Shown: piece by piece, positions 1-12,000 of the stretch | Numbering within the stretch: the first letter of the stretch is position 1 | How the letters are laid out: the number at the start of each line of letters is the position of its first letter | Assembly (NCBI GenBank): GCA_036172665.1 | Contig: CM069877.1 | Location: 26,933,001-26,997,000 of the forward strand | Origin: Prosopocoilus inquinatus | Lineage: Eukaryota; Arthropoda; Insecta; Coleoptera; Lucanidae | Direction: 5' to 3' | DNA length: 64,000 nt | Notes under the pieces: generated by a model | What the model was told of the DNA's origin: nothing | Databases searched by the model: none | The model's input: only the letters and a program-made list of their open reading frames with translations | Program-made: the position numbers and the translations under genes

Positions 1-2
1 CT

Positions 3-380
3 TCATTAAATATATTATATCCAGAAAATGAAAGAAACGAGCCAATTATATTCGTCCAAGATAACTGTCCAATCCACAAAGCCCGATGTGTAAACAACTG
101 GTTTATAGAAAATGAAAATCTTATACGACGTTTACAATGGCCGGCGAAATCTCCTGATCTGAACCCCATACAAAATTTATGGGGCAACATGGTCAGGAGC
201 TGGAACGAAGGACAAGATTATCATGGGGAGCGACAAAGAACACTTGAGGCCCTTCAACGCCATATACATAAAGTATGGAACAATTTACGAAATGTGAATC
301 TATGTGAGAAATTAATTGACAGTATGCATAGTCGATTGCAGGACTGCATAGATGCAAATGGTTATTACACACGATTTTAA
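3..380 (+). pseudogene. Tc1/mariner-superfamily transposase, C-terminal fragment
   Basis: The reading frame is open from the window edge to a stop at 380 and covers the last two catalytic blocks of an IS630/Tc1-type DDE transposase. Seen: FVQDNCPIHKA with the second catalytic Asp, and SPDLNPIQNLW, where the family has NPIENLW. The expected third catalytic acid is therefore Gln, so this copy should be unable to cut DNA. The N-terminal helix-turn-helix part lies outside the window. A related fragment of the same kind of element, with the Glu intact, lies at 57642-57960. The fragment is certain at family level; the exact clade is not. Confidence 0.85.
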
Positions 381-807
381 ATACATTTAGTTTAGTTGTT
401 AAAGTTATGTATATAATTTGAATAACTTTTAATGTATGTAGTCTATATAATATATATTTGCGGAATATGATCACGACTGATCAATTAAGGAATCTATTCT
501 ATAACTGGCTCAGTTATAGAATAGATTCTTTAATATATATTTGTATAGTACATAGAAAATGTTTATTGTTTATTTAACTAGTCCCCAATTTCAGTTTAAA
601 ATTGTAAATCGGTTTCCAGTAGAAAAATAATTTTTTTCTCGGAAAATGTTTTTTTGTAAATAAAAAAAAATACTTATATATTTTGTATCGCATATTAATA
701 CACAATTTTCCTTAAGAAAGCGTATGAAAGTTTGTCGTACTTAAAAAAAATATAAATTGTTACGAGATATCATTCTTTACACTTTCAGGTAATTTATAAA
801 ATTAATA
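381..807. other. AT-rich stretch after the Tc1 fragment
   Basis: No gene is seen. It holds the 3' untranslated and terminal part of the Tc1-like element and one strong hairpin at 488-531. Confidence 0.5.
488..531. repeat. Near-perfect short hairpin
   Basis: An 18-bp arm at 490-507 pairs perfectly with 511-528 around the 3-nt loop GCT, and a few more A:T pairs extend it outward. It could be the fused terminal repeats of the adjacent Tc1-like relic or a tiny independent palindrome. No oligo-T tract or gene context suggests a terminator. Confidence 0.75.
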
Positions 808-1005
808 CACTGAGAAAAATATTAAGGGACACTTTCGTTTAAAAACCGACTCAGCGTACTACTGCGAAATTAACAGTTTAGAATAGTTTTTCTTATGTGT
901 ATCGCTAAAAAAAAAACATTCTCGTACTGTAAATTTTGCAGGTCAGTACGCTGAGTCGTTTTTTAACACGAATCCGAATAAAGCGTTCGTACATTTTTCT
1001 CAATG
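808..1005. mobile_element. 198-bp MITE flanked by TA
   Basis: The ends are CACTGAGAAAAAT at 808 and its complement ATTTTTCTCAATG at 1005, differing at one position, with TA on each outer side (806-807 and 1006-1007). Inside each end is a second matching block containing GACTCAGCGTACT and its complement. No coding capacity. TA target sites and these ends fit a non-autonomous Tc1/mariner-type element. Confidence 0.65.
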
Positions 1006-1047
1006 TAGGGTCACTTCCAAAAATTCTTTGATAAAAATTTTTAAGAT

Positions 1048-1090
1048 AGTTCTGATGAAGGCCAACTAGCCTGAAATACATGTATAAACT
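1048..1090 (+). ncRNA. Hammerhead-like ribozyme motif
   Basis: Read 5' to 3': AGTT, CTGATGA core, AGGC / GCCT stem II with a 6-nt loop, GAAA core, the self-complementary TACATGTA as a short stem III, TA, then AACT which pairs with the opening AGTT. All three helices and both invariant core strands are present in the type I order, but stem I is only 4 bp and the cleavage-site residue is A. Cleavage activity is inferred only. Confidence 0.35.
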
Positions 1091-2548
1091 CTTTTCTAAA
1101 ACTTTCCTGTTGCCAGACACACAATTTCAGTTATATTTAATCACAATTTTATAAAATTCTGATCGTAGAGAGTCGCTGTTTAAGCTATTCACAATTTTAT
1201 AGTTGTATAAAATTATAGTAAAATTAAAATTCTAAAGATTGTTATATCTAATCAGAAAACTTTAAAAATTACTACACTTTTGCGAAATTTGTATAATATA
1301 GAATCCAATATACAATGTGTCCACGGATCTAGTTCACTATAGGAAGACTCTTTAATTTTTCACTTTTCGAAAAAAAAACATTCTTTATAAAAAATCTAAA
1401 AAAATCCAAAACCGCTATAGAAAATATTAAATTTCCATTAATAACAATGAAATAAAATCATATTTACACTTTCACATATGACAATGTTCAGAAATTGCGC
1501 AAATTCACGTAAACTGTTTAAGTCAAGTAATATCAATCGAAGAATGTAACTTCTAAATGCTAATTTGATTTAAGCGAGATAGAGTCTGAAACCTATTCAA
1601 TAGCAAAAGTAACGAAATCAAATCATATATAAAAGCACAAGCAAATTACACCTTAATATTGCAGTTCCAAAAACTAAAAACAAAATTTGGAGCAGTTTTA
1701 ACAAACAAAAAAAAAACAATTTAACACAAAATTGGCACTTAGACCAGTTAGAAGTTACTCTTCAATTACTGTAAATGTAAAAGGGGTAATAGTAACGTAG
1801 AATAAAATAATTTAAAATAAACTCTCTTAAAAACAAGTTTTCATTAACGTTAACAATTTTAAAATTTTCAAACATTTTCATAAAACGAAGATATTGTGAA
1901 TGAAAACGTGGTAAGGTATCAAATTCATAATACCGCCAATTCCTAGCTGACATGATTGACATTTTGTTAAAGTAAAAAGGTAAATATCCTAACTTTTTCA
2001 GTTATTAATGGGAATTTATTATTTTCGTAATATTTATTACGTTTTAGGGCAAGCAGAAAAATGAAAAATAAAACGTTTTTCCTATAGTAAACCCGATCTG
2101 CGGACACGGCGTGTAAAACAGTATTATATTGAAGCATGAATACATACAAATACGTGTAGATAATTATTGGAAAGGCTGCAAGAGTAACCGTCGTAAATAA
2201 TTTTAGGTCGGTCGGATTAATATAGTGGACAGGGGTTGTAAAGACCTGGGCGTCTTTAAAGTCCATGAGTGTACATCTGATCTGAGTCGAATTTTACTGT
2301 ACAAATCCGATAGTCTATAATATATAATTATCTTATAGAATAATGTTATAGTTGTAATTCCCGTCGTTAAAATACGCGAATTAAAACACTTAATAAGCAA
2401 AACAATACAATGTCATTTAATCACAAACCGCGAAAAAGAAAAAAAATCGGCACAAGGTTTTCGATAAAACTACAATGTTTAACTTATTCCGCGAATATTG
2501 CAAGTCATTTTTTTATGGAAAACAGTTTATTTCCGTTTTAATAAATTG
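1091..2548. other. AT-rich region without a recognised gene
   Basis: No convincing coding exon is seen; the longer open frames on the minus strand (about 1967-2400) have no recognisable motif. Positions 1157-1205 are a diverged copy of a dispersed repeat that also occurs near 12524-12590 (inverted) and 41460-41525, sharing words such as GTCGCTGTTTAA. Confidence 0.5.
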
Positions 2549-2768
2549 AATTGAATCGATAAGTGCATAATGGTGTTCAATACAAATTTACTGTGTTGAG
2601 AAAACTACAAATAACTTTCTCTATATTATTATTTAAAGTAATTATTGGCTACAGGAGGCTTCAGATATCATTATCTGAAACTTAAAATGAAAATCTAGAA
2701 AGTTATTTGTTGTTTTCTCAACACAGTAAATTTGGACTGAACACGATTATGCACTCTTCGATTCAATT
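2549..2768. mobile_element. 220-bp foldback MITE
   Basis: A left arm of about 72 bp (2549-2620) is repeated as the complement at 2697-2768 with only a few mismatches; the spacer is about 76 bp. Both outer ends read AATTGAATCGA. No coding capacity. It abuts the 3' end of the Copia relic and probably inserted next to or into its LTR edge. Confidence 0.8.
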
Positions 2769-2929
2769 ATATAAACAACATATGCCAATTACAGTACTTG
2801 TTTTTATAACATATACAGCCGTCAACATTTTATGTTTTTATTGTATACACAAATTAACTGAAACGCATATTACTCCAACACCCCTTCTCGATTCAGCTAA
2901 TTTTTTTTTTAGTTTATTGTAATTTCCAT

Positions 2930-3640
2930 TCCTGATGTTTCTTGGGCGGTTTCATTTCCTCTTCTGCAGCAGTAATCCACAATTGCCTCTCTCGTTGTGG
3001 TAACTTAAGAATTTCATACCAAGAATTAGGTTATTTGGTGTAACTTGTGTCAACTTTATAAATTAATCTTCGATCCCCTTTGTTTTGATGCTATGAAATA
3101 CGTCTCCCAGGAACAGCAGAAAATCTTGCATATTCAGATACGCTATTTTGAAATTCTTCATCTGTTTCTACTTCGTGCCAAATTTTTGCAGTTCAGTATT
3201 GAAAACTTGCCTTGACGCCGATTGATCCACTCTCTTGAATACCGGATTGTTTGGAGTCATTTTCAATTATTTGCACTGAACGACTAATCCAGACTCGATT
3301 CGTATTTGGGTTTAATATTCGGTAACCCTCAGTGTTTCCGTCAAAACCAAGAAGTACACCCTCTTCAGCTTTGCCGTCCTACTCTCTTCGTCTTTGTTTG
3401 GGAATCAGAGTGTAGACTTTCGATCCAAAAATACAAAAATGACTTAAATCCGTCTTCAGATCTGTAAATAGCTTTAACAGAGTCTTTTCTATAACATGAC
3501 TCGAAGTTCGCTTTTACTAACACGCTGCGTACAGGACAGCTTCTCTCAAAAATCGATTGTCCAATCCAGGACCACCATTTAGACTGAGACTATCCTTGCG
3601 ATATGCAGAAGATGACGACTGCAACGCCAACTCGAATTAT
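2930..3640 (-). pseudogene. Copia integrase C-terminal remnant
   Basis: Minus-strand translation in mixed frames gives SHFCIFGSKVYTLIPKQRR, which matches the integrase C-terminal zone of Copia elements (consensus HLRVFGCxAYxxIPKxxR). Further on comes LPQRERQLWITAAEEEM, matching the linker before the reverse transcriptase (consensus RxxWIxAMxxE). Several stops and frame changes are present and no RT motif follows. A decayed remnant with a large deletion. Confidence 0.7.
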
Positions 3641-3649
3641 TTTTACTGA

Positions 3650-4196
3650 ATCCATCTGCCTCTATTCTTCTTTGATATTCATCCATCATTTTCCCTATTC
3701 TACCGTTAAGTCAGCTTCACCTCGACTTTTAAAGCGCTGTCACTAGTCCAGAGTAAGATTCTGGCAAACTCACGAGTAGTACCGCAACAACTTCCTCATC
3801 TTCAAGTGACTTTCCTGACCCACGAAGTAAACTTACCACTTCCGTAATCGCATCAATGTGATCACTCATTGACCCACTATGATGATGAATGCCGTACAGT
3901 TTCCTACGCAAATACAAACGACTGCCAAATGAATAACGTTCATATTTCTTTTTTAGTGTTTCCCATATTTCATGAGCATCATCGAAATGTGCAAAATTGA
4001 TCAGTTGATTATCTTCAACGCTCAGCGTGATATACACCAAAGCTTTTTTGTTCTGCTTTTGCCAGTCACCTTTTACTATTTTCGGCTTTAGATCACTTAC
4101 GACGTTCCACAAATCATCACGAATCAAAGCTGTTCGCAATTTCATTTTCCAGCCGTATAAAGGGGGAATGTTCATTTTGACACTTTCCTGCGTCAT
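3650..4196 (-). pseudogene. Copia Gag remnant
   Basis: The frame from 4196 to 3729 encodes 155 residues of Copia-type Gag (Retrotran_gag_2/UBN2 class). Typical words are GWKMKLRTALI near residue 15, ALVYITLSV, AHEIWETLKKKYE near residue 75 and LLVSLPESYSGLVTAL at the end. Beyond the stop at 3729 the homology continues in the other two frames, with GEADLTVE then GKMMDEYQRR, so frameshifts break the gene. Zinc knuckle and protease are not found. It has the same orientation as the integrase remnant downstream. Confidence 0.8.
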
Positions 4197-4247
4197 GTAT
4201 GTAACTTAAACTTGTGAATAGTGTTACTTGTGGCTTCTACTCTTCTA

Positions 4248-5563
4248 CCGTGTCTTCAATTGAATTCCTCATTAAAGTGGGCTATGATTTCATTGTTTTT
4301 TTCTCCTAAGATTTGCAGCACTGATAGCTGTTCAATTATTTAATTAAACAAATGTCAAATTGACACATTGTATTTTCAATTAATTCAAAATGCTAGAATT
4401 ACAGCAGAAAATATTTATTGTTGAAAGTTAAATGAGAAAATGGACAGTTAGTTTATTCAATTAATCAGTGTGTACAGAAGTTTCGACAGCAGTTTCCTAA
4501 TTTTGCTATTACTTATGAACAGCTAGTTAAACATATCCATGCTTGTGTTCTTAAATTTCGTGAAACAGGATCACTTGGTCGCAAAACAGGGAGCGGAGCA
4601 GCCAAGAAAAAGACTGCAGCCTGCGTTGAAGATGTTCGGGATCGAATGGATCACTCTCCCAAGAAATCTATTGCGAAATTTTCACAAGAAGTTCAGCTAT
4701 CAGTGGGAACATGTCATACTATTCTTAAAAAAGACTTAAAACTTTATCCATATAAGATTCAAGCAGTCCACGAACTCAGGCCAGTAGATATTCACAGAAG
4801 AACAGAATATTGTCAGTGGTTTCTTGATAACTTAAACAACGACGACATTCTTGACAAGTGTTTCTTTTCCGACGAGGCCTGGTTTCATCTCTCAGGGTAT
4901 TTAAATAAACAGAATATGAGAATATGATCAGCAAAAAATCCTCATGAATTTGTGGAAAGTCCATTACATCCATTAAAAATTGGTGTTGGGCTAGCAGTGT
5001 CAAGAAGGCGTATCATCGGACCAATATTTTTTAACGAATCAGTAACTGATGAAAGATACCGAAATGAGTTATTAGAACCTTTCATTAATCAACTACATGA
5101 TGATGAACTTACAGAAGGTTTTTTTCAGTAAGACAATGCTACTGCCCACACAGCTTATCAAACAATGACTTTCCTGCAGCAGTTTTTCGATAATCGGATT
5201 GTGAATTTTCCTGCAAGGTCTTCAGATCTCACAATTACAGATTACTTCATTTATCCGCATATGAAAAACACAGTTTTTAGAACTACGCGTCACACAATCG
5301 AAGAACTTCGTGCGGGCATTACAGATGTGTGTGCTAACATAACCCCCGAACACTTAGCAAACGGGTTTGAAAACATGAAACGCAGAGTACGCTTATGTAT
5401 TCAAGCTGAAGGAGAGCACTACTTTAAACTTTAATGTTGTGTTTTTATTTGATGTTATGATCAGTACTGACAGTTAATGACAACTGTTTTCTCTAGAATT
5501 ATGTCGCCAACTTCATAAAAAAATCACCGCTTACTTTAATGAGGAATTCAATTGAAGGAACGG
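4248..5563 (+). mobile_element. Mariner-like DNA transposon (1.3 kb) inserted in the Copia relic
   Basis: The terminal inverted repeats are about 30 bp with 28 matches, beginning CCGTGTCTTCAATTG on the left and the complement of that type on the right. They are flanked by TA at 4246-4247 and 5564-5565, the expected mariner target duplication. Length and single transposase gene are typical. Its position between the Copia primer site and gag shows it came after the Copia element. Confidence 0.85.
4432..5434 (+). pseudogene. Mariner-like transposase with two nonsense codons
   Basis: From the ATG at 4432 the N-terminus is frameshifted. From about 4470 a long frame runs through a helix-turn-helix zone (KFRETGSLGRKTGSG, then MDHSPKKSIAKF) into the DDE domain. 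Seen: FFSDEAWFHLSGY with the first catalytic Asp, DNATAHTAYQT with the second, and SSDLTITDYF with an acid in the third position. An in-frame TGA at 4925-4927 replaces the Trp of the usual RIW, and a TAA at about 5129-5131 replaces the Gln before the second Asp. The rest is open to the stop at 5434. The family is the insect Tc1/mariner-like type with a DUF4817-like N-terminus; inactive. Confidence 0.85.
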
Positions 5564-5580
5564 TACTTCTTTTATGATTT

Positions 5581-5589
5581 CCCATAACC
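5581..5589 (-). other. Copia primer-binding site (initiator tRNA-Met half)
   Basis: The complement reads GGTTATGGG, matching the CCCATAACC anticodon-loop segment of eukaryotic initiator tRNA-Met. It lies just inside the 5' LTR end, as expected for Copia elements primed by a tRNA-iMet fragment. Confidence 0.65.
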
Positions 5590-5707
5590 TAATGGAAAGC
5601 AGGCCAATTACAATACTTGTTTTTATAACATACACAGCCGTCTAACATTTTATCTTTTTATACACACAAATTAGCTGAAACGCCGATTACTCCAGTATTT
5701 TTCAACA

Positions 5708-6007
5708 ATCTTTCGGCTATTCGAAGGAAAAAGAAAACAATTTCATTTATTTACTTCCACATCTTTTCATAACTAATGCCACAAGGAACTCTTAGGAGAA
5801 ACAATCTTCATATTCTTAATTGTTAAATGAAATGTAATCGGAAACATTTATTTTTTCAGTGACCAATTTAATATGGGATTGGTTTATCTCGCGAATACAT
5901 TCGTTATTTGTTTCTTCATGCAATTTAATTTTTATCTGACGAAATTAAGAACTATAATAAGAATTTCGTTCCAGATGTTTTTTCTTTCAATTTTTTTTTT
6001 GTTTCAG
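5708..6007. other. Intron before the first visible SDR exon
   Basis: AT-rich sequence ending in a pyrimidine-rich tract and the acceptor TTTCAG at 6002-6007. The open frame from ATG 5873 has no dinucleotide-binding motif and is read as intron, not as the start of the SDR. Confidence 0.55.
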
Positions 6008-9000
6008 GCAGTTACCCTAGCTGATGTGGACGCCGTTAAAGGTAAAGAAGCCGAGAAATCTTTAACGAAACAATTCGGACCAAATCGTGTACTTTTTGTA
6101 AAGACAGATGTCACAGAGAAAAAAGATCTTGAAGGTAAAAGCTATAGTTAAATATATTTATTTGTGATAAGTTGATAACATAATCGCAAACGCACGGCGA
6201 TCAATAAAAGCACAGAATACTGAGTGAGATAACGATAACGAAAGAGATATTTCTTTTCTATTTTCAGCTGCTTTCGAAAAAACAGTCCAAACTTTCAAAA
6301 ATCTGGATATAGTCATAAACAATGCCGGAGTCATGAATGATGCGATATGGGAAAAGGAAATAGCCATTAACATTGTAAGTGGAGAAACAGCAATTTAACC
6401 GATACTTATAATTTCCTACTGCAATAAGTACGGATTATTATGTGACTTTGCTGTATTAAATATCGTTTCACCAAGGACAAAGCCGAAGTCACGATAACAA
6501 AATTATTAATACCTCTAATTTAATATAATTTATTGTTGAGGAGCTCGATCTAACTATATCAACAAATTTTAAAGGCTTGTTACATGAAAATTCAAAAATT
6601 TTTATACTTACCATTTGAAGAGCATTCACGCAAAACTTGATAAGTCAAAAATTTATTTTATTTTTGAGTTGAATCATCCGGTGAGGTCTGATTCATTCAA
6701 TTCTCTTGTAATATATCACAATACATCAGGAATTAATTAATCAGCCCTTACTAGACAATAAAACTCAATAATAAACTCTTGATTGCATGCCTAACTCGAA
6801 GTTCGTCATTTTTGACTTATCAAGTTTTGCGTGAATGCCCTTCATTTGCAATTATTAACGACCGTTAGAGTACAAGTCTATACAGTGTATCCTAGATTTA
6901 GTAGGCTACCATAGGGAACTTTCTTATTAGTGAAGATTTGGTTAAACGAGCAATATTACACAGTTTTATTTGCTAATTCAGATGCCGTTGAGAAAATTTG
7001 AAAATAGTTGCCATATTATCGCACAAAAACTGAAAATCACTATTTTCTTTAATGTCTAATAACTTCCTAAATAAAAGAAATATGAAAAAAATGTTAATAT
7101 AAAGGTAAGTTTGATACAATACAGTCACATTTCAGTTTCTCTGCGATAATATCGGAAAAGTAAACTATTCGGAATTTTCAAATTTTCTCAACGGCTTTTG
7201 AATTAGCACATAAAACTGCAAAATATTACCCATTTAACCAAATCTCTATCTTCGCTAATAAGAAAGTTACCCATGGTAACCTACTCAATTTGGGACACAC
7301 TATACCGTGTCCCACGCCATGTGCTCACCCTTCTAGAATCTTTATTTATTAATCGATTAACCTGAATTTTGGAGACAATAAACTAAACAAAAAATGGAAT
7401 TTTCCGACCTACTGATAGTCGTCATAGGACTTCCGGTTTCGCTGGAAGTGATATCAACTTTCTTATTTTAAATGGAACATCGTATATATTTTTACATATT
7501 TAAAATCTACGGATCATTACGAGTCCGAATACGTATCAATTGTTAATTTTGGTTTCCATGACAACGAAAAAAAACTTTTTTATTTTTCAATCTAGAAAGC
7601 TATGAATCGCATTTTTTCGATCTAATGCGATCAAGTGTTTCGAAAAAATCACTCCTTTGATGGTATTTTGATTTTTAACATTTTTACAGTATTTGAAATT
7701 TTCACTAGCTCTTAACTCATTTTTTTCGATAGAATCTCATATGTTTCTTAGCTTAGTTCAAATGAACATTTTTTTCTGAATACGCTGATACCAAATACGT
7801 CATATTTTCTTTGAAAATAATTTAAAATAAAGCATGTCTTATTGAAATTTTACACTCCCTTTATTTCAAATGATTTTCAAATAAAATATGACGTATTTGG
7901 TATCAGTGTACTCAGAAAAAAATGTTCTGTTGAACTAAACTAAGAAACACATGAGGTTCTATCGAAGAAAATGAGTTAAGAGCTAATGAAAATTTCAAAT
8001 ACTGTAAAAATGTTAAAAGTCAAAATACCATCAAAGGAGTGATTTTTTCGAAACACTTGATCGCATTAGATCGAAAAAATGCGATTCATAGCTTTCTAGA
8101 CTGAAAAATAAAAGTTTTTTCTTCGTTGTCATGGAAACCAAAATTAACAATTGATACGTATTCGGACTCGCAATGCTCCGTAGATGTTAAATATGTAAAA
8201 ATATAAAGGGTGTTCCATTTAAAATAAGAAAGTGGATATCACTTCCGGCGAAACCGGAAGTCCTATGGCGAAAAGTTCCATTTTTTGTTTAGTTTATCGT
8301 CTCCAAAATTCAGGTTAATCGATTAATAAATAAAGATTCTAGAAGGGTGAGCACATGGCGCGGGACACCCGGTATAGTAATGTGGGAGCATTGTTCTGGA
8401 TGAGATCGAGCCACTTTCTGTTTCAAAACTTTCATACACCTAAACATCTTGCCAGTGCTTTCTTCCAACATTATGCGGTATTAATCAATCTAAATTTTAG
8501 ATGGAAATAAGAAATAAGCTAGAAATATTCGTGTTAAATAATAAGAGTAATAGACTATATCGAAACTTGTTGATCAGATCAGAATTTTCTTCAATCTAGA
8601 ATGCCGTAATAAACGTGTGCCTGTTAGGCTTTGAGAAGTATCTGCCGAAGTATAAAAGTGGATCTGAAGCAGTTATCGTCAACATTTCGTCACTTTTGGG
8701 ATTAATTGGACATGGGGGCTTGCCCATATATGTGGCCACCAAGCATGCTGTAATAGGCTTAACAAGGAGTTTCGCTGATCCAGACCACTATGAACGTACG
8801 AAAATCAGAGTCCTGGTCATATGCCCTGGTGCCACCAACACACCCCTCATTACAGAGTCAAGTACCAGAAATTTGGGCGAACATTACGAAAAATTACTGG
8901 CACGGGATATCGAGATATCGCCGATACAACCGTAAGTAAACAACGACAATAATACCGAGACAGCAAACATTACTTTGGGCAAGGAAAATAAACTCAAGAA

Positions 9001-12000
9001 GCAATTAACAGCAAGTAAAACCAAGAAACTAACGTAATAATAGCAAGTACACTTTCTCAGAACAGCTTGACTAATTGACCAGTCAAGAACTGTACGAACT
9101 AAAATAGTAAAGGAGACTGTTGTTTAAGAGATAACTGAAATTAACCTCCGCCCACAATAATTTTTATATCTGTAGGTACGTACTTCTGCAGCTAAGCTGC
9201 CATCTTTAGTACGTTACCAACTTAAAAGCACTAAAAAATTTCTAAAAACAACCTAATCACACTGACAAAATCATAAAAATATTAAACCTAACAAAAATCT
9301 AATCATCCTAAAAGATATATACTGTGTCCACATTTCGATGCTCACCATTGGCATTTGCAAGATCAGACGACCTTCCCTCCTTGACTGTCATTTATAGGGT
9401 ACCACAAAAAAAGAAGTGTTTAATTTTGCACCGCCAGAAACTCAGGAAATTTTAGAATAAAGAATGCTAGATGTGTTAAGATTATTAAACGAAAACACAC
9501 TTTGTAGTATCTGAAACTCTGTTAGAATAAGGTGTCAAAAGTGTGTGGAACAGAATGGTTGTCATATTGAACAATTTCTTTTAAGTCAACCTCACCTTTT
9601 AGTACGCTTTCTTTACTTTTTTTCTTTTATGACTTTTATTATCATTTCGTTATTTTACAGCATACTTAGCATATCTTTAAGCTTTTTCGTTGGTGTTTAA
9701 TTCCATAGCCTACTAATTTCATAAGGGATTAATTTATGTTTTTGTTAATATCTCCCCTAAAAATAAAAATTTGTCGGGTATGTTATACATCGTTGAAAAA
9801 CTCTTTTTAAAGACTATCTAACTAAACAAAAACCTAATATGAGTGCCATATGAAAAACAAAAGTTAGCACAAATGACAATCGGAGGTTTCTGTTTGCAAC
9901 AAAAACTTTGTCTTAAAAAAGTGTCTGAACAATGTAAAAGTTTAGAAGAGATCACATTATCGAGTTATTGAGTAATTTTGAAATCGTCAAATTTTGGTTT
10001 TCTTAAATTATCTTAAAATTTAAAAAAGTTATGGTGAATTTGAAATGAGATTTGTTGTAGTATTGAATTCTGCAAAACATTGCCCATTTAACCGTTGCTC
10101 TATGTCTTCTAATAACCGAGATGCCAATGGTGAGTATCGAGATGTGGACACAGTGTATATGTCTAAATGTAAGTAAATATAAATTAATATGTAAAAATGT
10201 AAAATAAACTACGTATGTTATGTATAAATCGGAAAAAGAATTATGTGAACACCTAAAATTAACTGTTAGAAAATAGCAGCTAACCAAACAACACGGAAAT
10301 GCGGAAATAAATAGTCCAAAGACCCGAAAAACTTCTTATTCTAACGAATAAATAAGTATATAATTCCCTGTTATTTGATACCTAAAAATCCTGAAAATAA
10401 ACTGTATATGTTATGTATAAATCGGGAAAAAAAAGTTATTTTCTAACAGTTAATTTTAGGTGTTCACATAATTTTTTTTTCCGATTTATACATAACATAT
10501 ATAGTTTATTTTAGATTTTTACATATTAATTCATATTTACTTACATTTAGACATATATATCTTTTAGGATGATTAGATTTTTTGTTAGGTTTAACATTTT
10601 TATGATTTTGTCAGTGTGGTTGTTTTTAGATATTTTTTAGTGCTTTTAAAAGTTGGTAACGTACTGAAGATTGCAGCTTAGCTGCCGAAATACGTATCTA
10701 CGGATATAAAAATTATTGTGGACGGAGGTTAATTTCAATTAACAATGTACGAACCTTAATAATCTTAAAATCCATGACCATCCTTGACCAAATAAGTTTT
10801 TGATGTCAAAGTATATTTTTATAGAGACTGTCAACATAGTTCAACAAGTATCTGTTTATAGCGCAGCATCAAATCATTAGTAAAATAAATAAAGAAATCA
10901 ATAAATATAAATCTAAAACAATTTCGTTTCTGGTAAAAAGAAATACTAAATTTGGCTATACAGAGTGAATAAAAAGTAAGGAACTCGATGGTTGTTCAGT
11001 TATTAGGTTTACGAGAAAAAAAATCAAATAAAAATTTAATGATTTATTTGCAGCAAGAGGTTTGATGATTTTTTTTCTGATGTCATGGCCTGTGGTTGTG
11101 ACGTCATCGATAATTCCTTCTTTAATCAGAAACTATGTACATATCTTTTCTTTTCTTGTTTTTAACTAAATTATTGTTTTTAAAACTTCTTCGTCATTAA
11201 AATAAAAAGTAAATTGATTTGTATTATAGCTTACAGAACACGTTTAATTTAAATTTTTCTATTTTCTATTTTATAGTCTCTTAACATCTAAAAACAGATG
11301 ATGGCGTGAAGCGCCAAGTCCAAAATGTATGTGAAATAAAAAAAAAAACAATATGGAGAAAATTCCAATATTACGGAAAATCGCCCACAGACTTTGAACC
11401 AATTACACTGACAGTTACAACAAAAAAACTGGTAAAATTGGATAAGTGGCACAATAACAGTGTAAATACACTCAATATGATTACAAAGAAAAAACAATGA
11501 AATTCCGTAACTACTTTTACAGTTTCCTTTTTGCGTTAAGGGATGGTGTCTCTAATCTTCTGTTGCGTGTCCAGTCGTTGTCCGATAGATCGCGGGACAT
11601 TTCCCGATTGAGTAGGATTTGAGCGTGCTTGGTGAAGCACACGGTGTTTTCACTCAATTCACGCACGTCGCTTGGAGTGTTAGTCTTGTTAATGTTATTT
11701 TGAAAGGTTATTTGGACCTCCGTTTTTCTTCGGGCTTTTGCAATGTCCCGTCGCTGTTGGGGCCACTGTTCGCTGTTCGATCGTCATTTTGTCGACCACG
11801 TTTTGTTGTTGGCGGCGTTTTAATAATTTGCTGTTGTTTCCCTTTTTATTTAAGCAACTTGAGTGGAGTCGTCACATTGTTGATCCGTGTGGACCACATA
11901 AGCGCCAACTCTTTCTGATTTTCTCCCTCATCATCGGCTAAACCAAGACTTCGGCGTTACGCGGGGAGCGGCGTTAGCTAGAGCGGCTCGGATCTGAGTT

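Larger units (their letters stand above)
2769..5707 (-). mobile_element. Copia (Ty1-type) LTR retrotransposon relic, internally deleted
   Basis: On the minus strand the order is 5' LTR (5707 down to about 5593), primer site, gag, integrase remnant, polypurine tract, 3' LTR (2880 down to about 2784). The two LTRs match over about 94 bp (2784-2877 versus 5603-5694). The 3' LTR starts TGTTGGA directly after the purine tract AGAAGGGG (complement of 2881-2888). The 5' LTR starts TGTTG and is followed by GGTTATGGG, the complement of the anticodon-loop half of initiator tRNA-Met, a primer site type known for Copia elements. Protease, reverse transcriptase and RNase H are missing. A mariner-like element (4248-5563) sits between the primer site and gag. 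Roughly 1.6 kb of Copia sequence remains, so this is a dead, non-autonomous relic. Confidence 0.8.

Noticed and set aside
1967..2400. Overlapping minus-strand open frames as genes
   Set aside because: Low-complexity, hydrophobic translations in AT-rich DNA with no motif or splice support.
5873..6151. Open frame from ATG 5873 as the start of the SDR protein
   Set aside because: The first 45 residues have no TGxxxGxG motif and are separated from the conserved part by a polypyrimidine tract and TTTCAG acceptor, so this is intron read-through.
11099..11106. TGACGTCA as a CRE regulatory site
   Set aside because: A single 8-bp palindrome in an intron full of transposons, with no promoter context.
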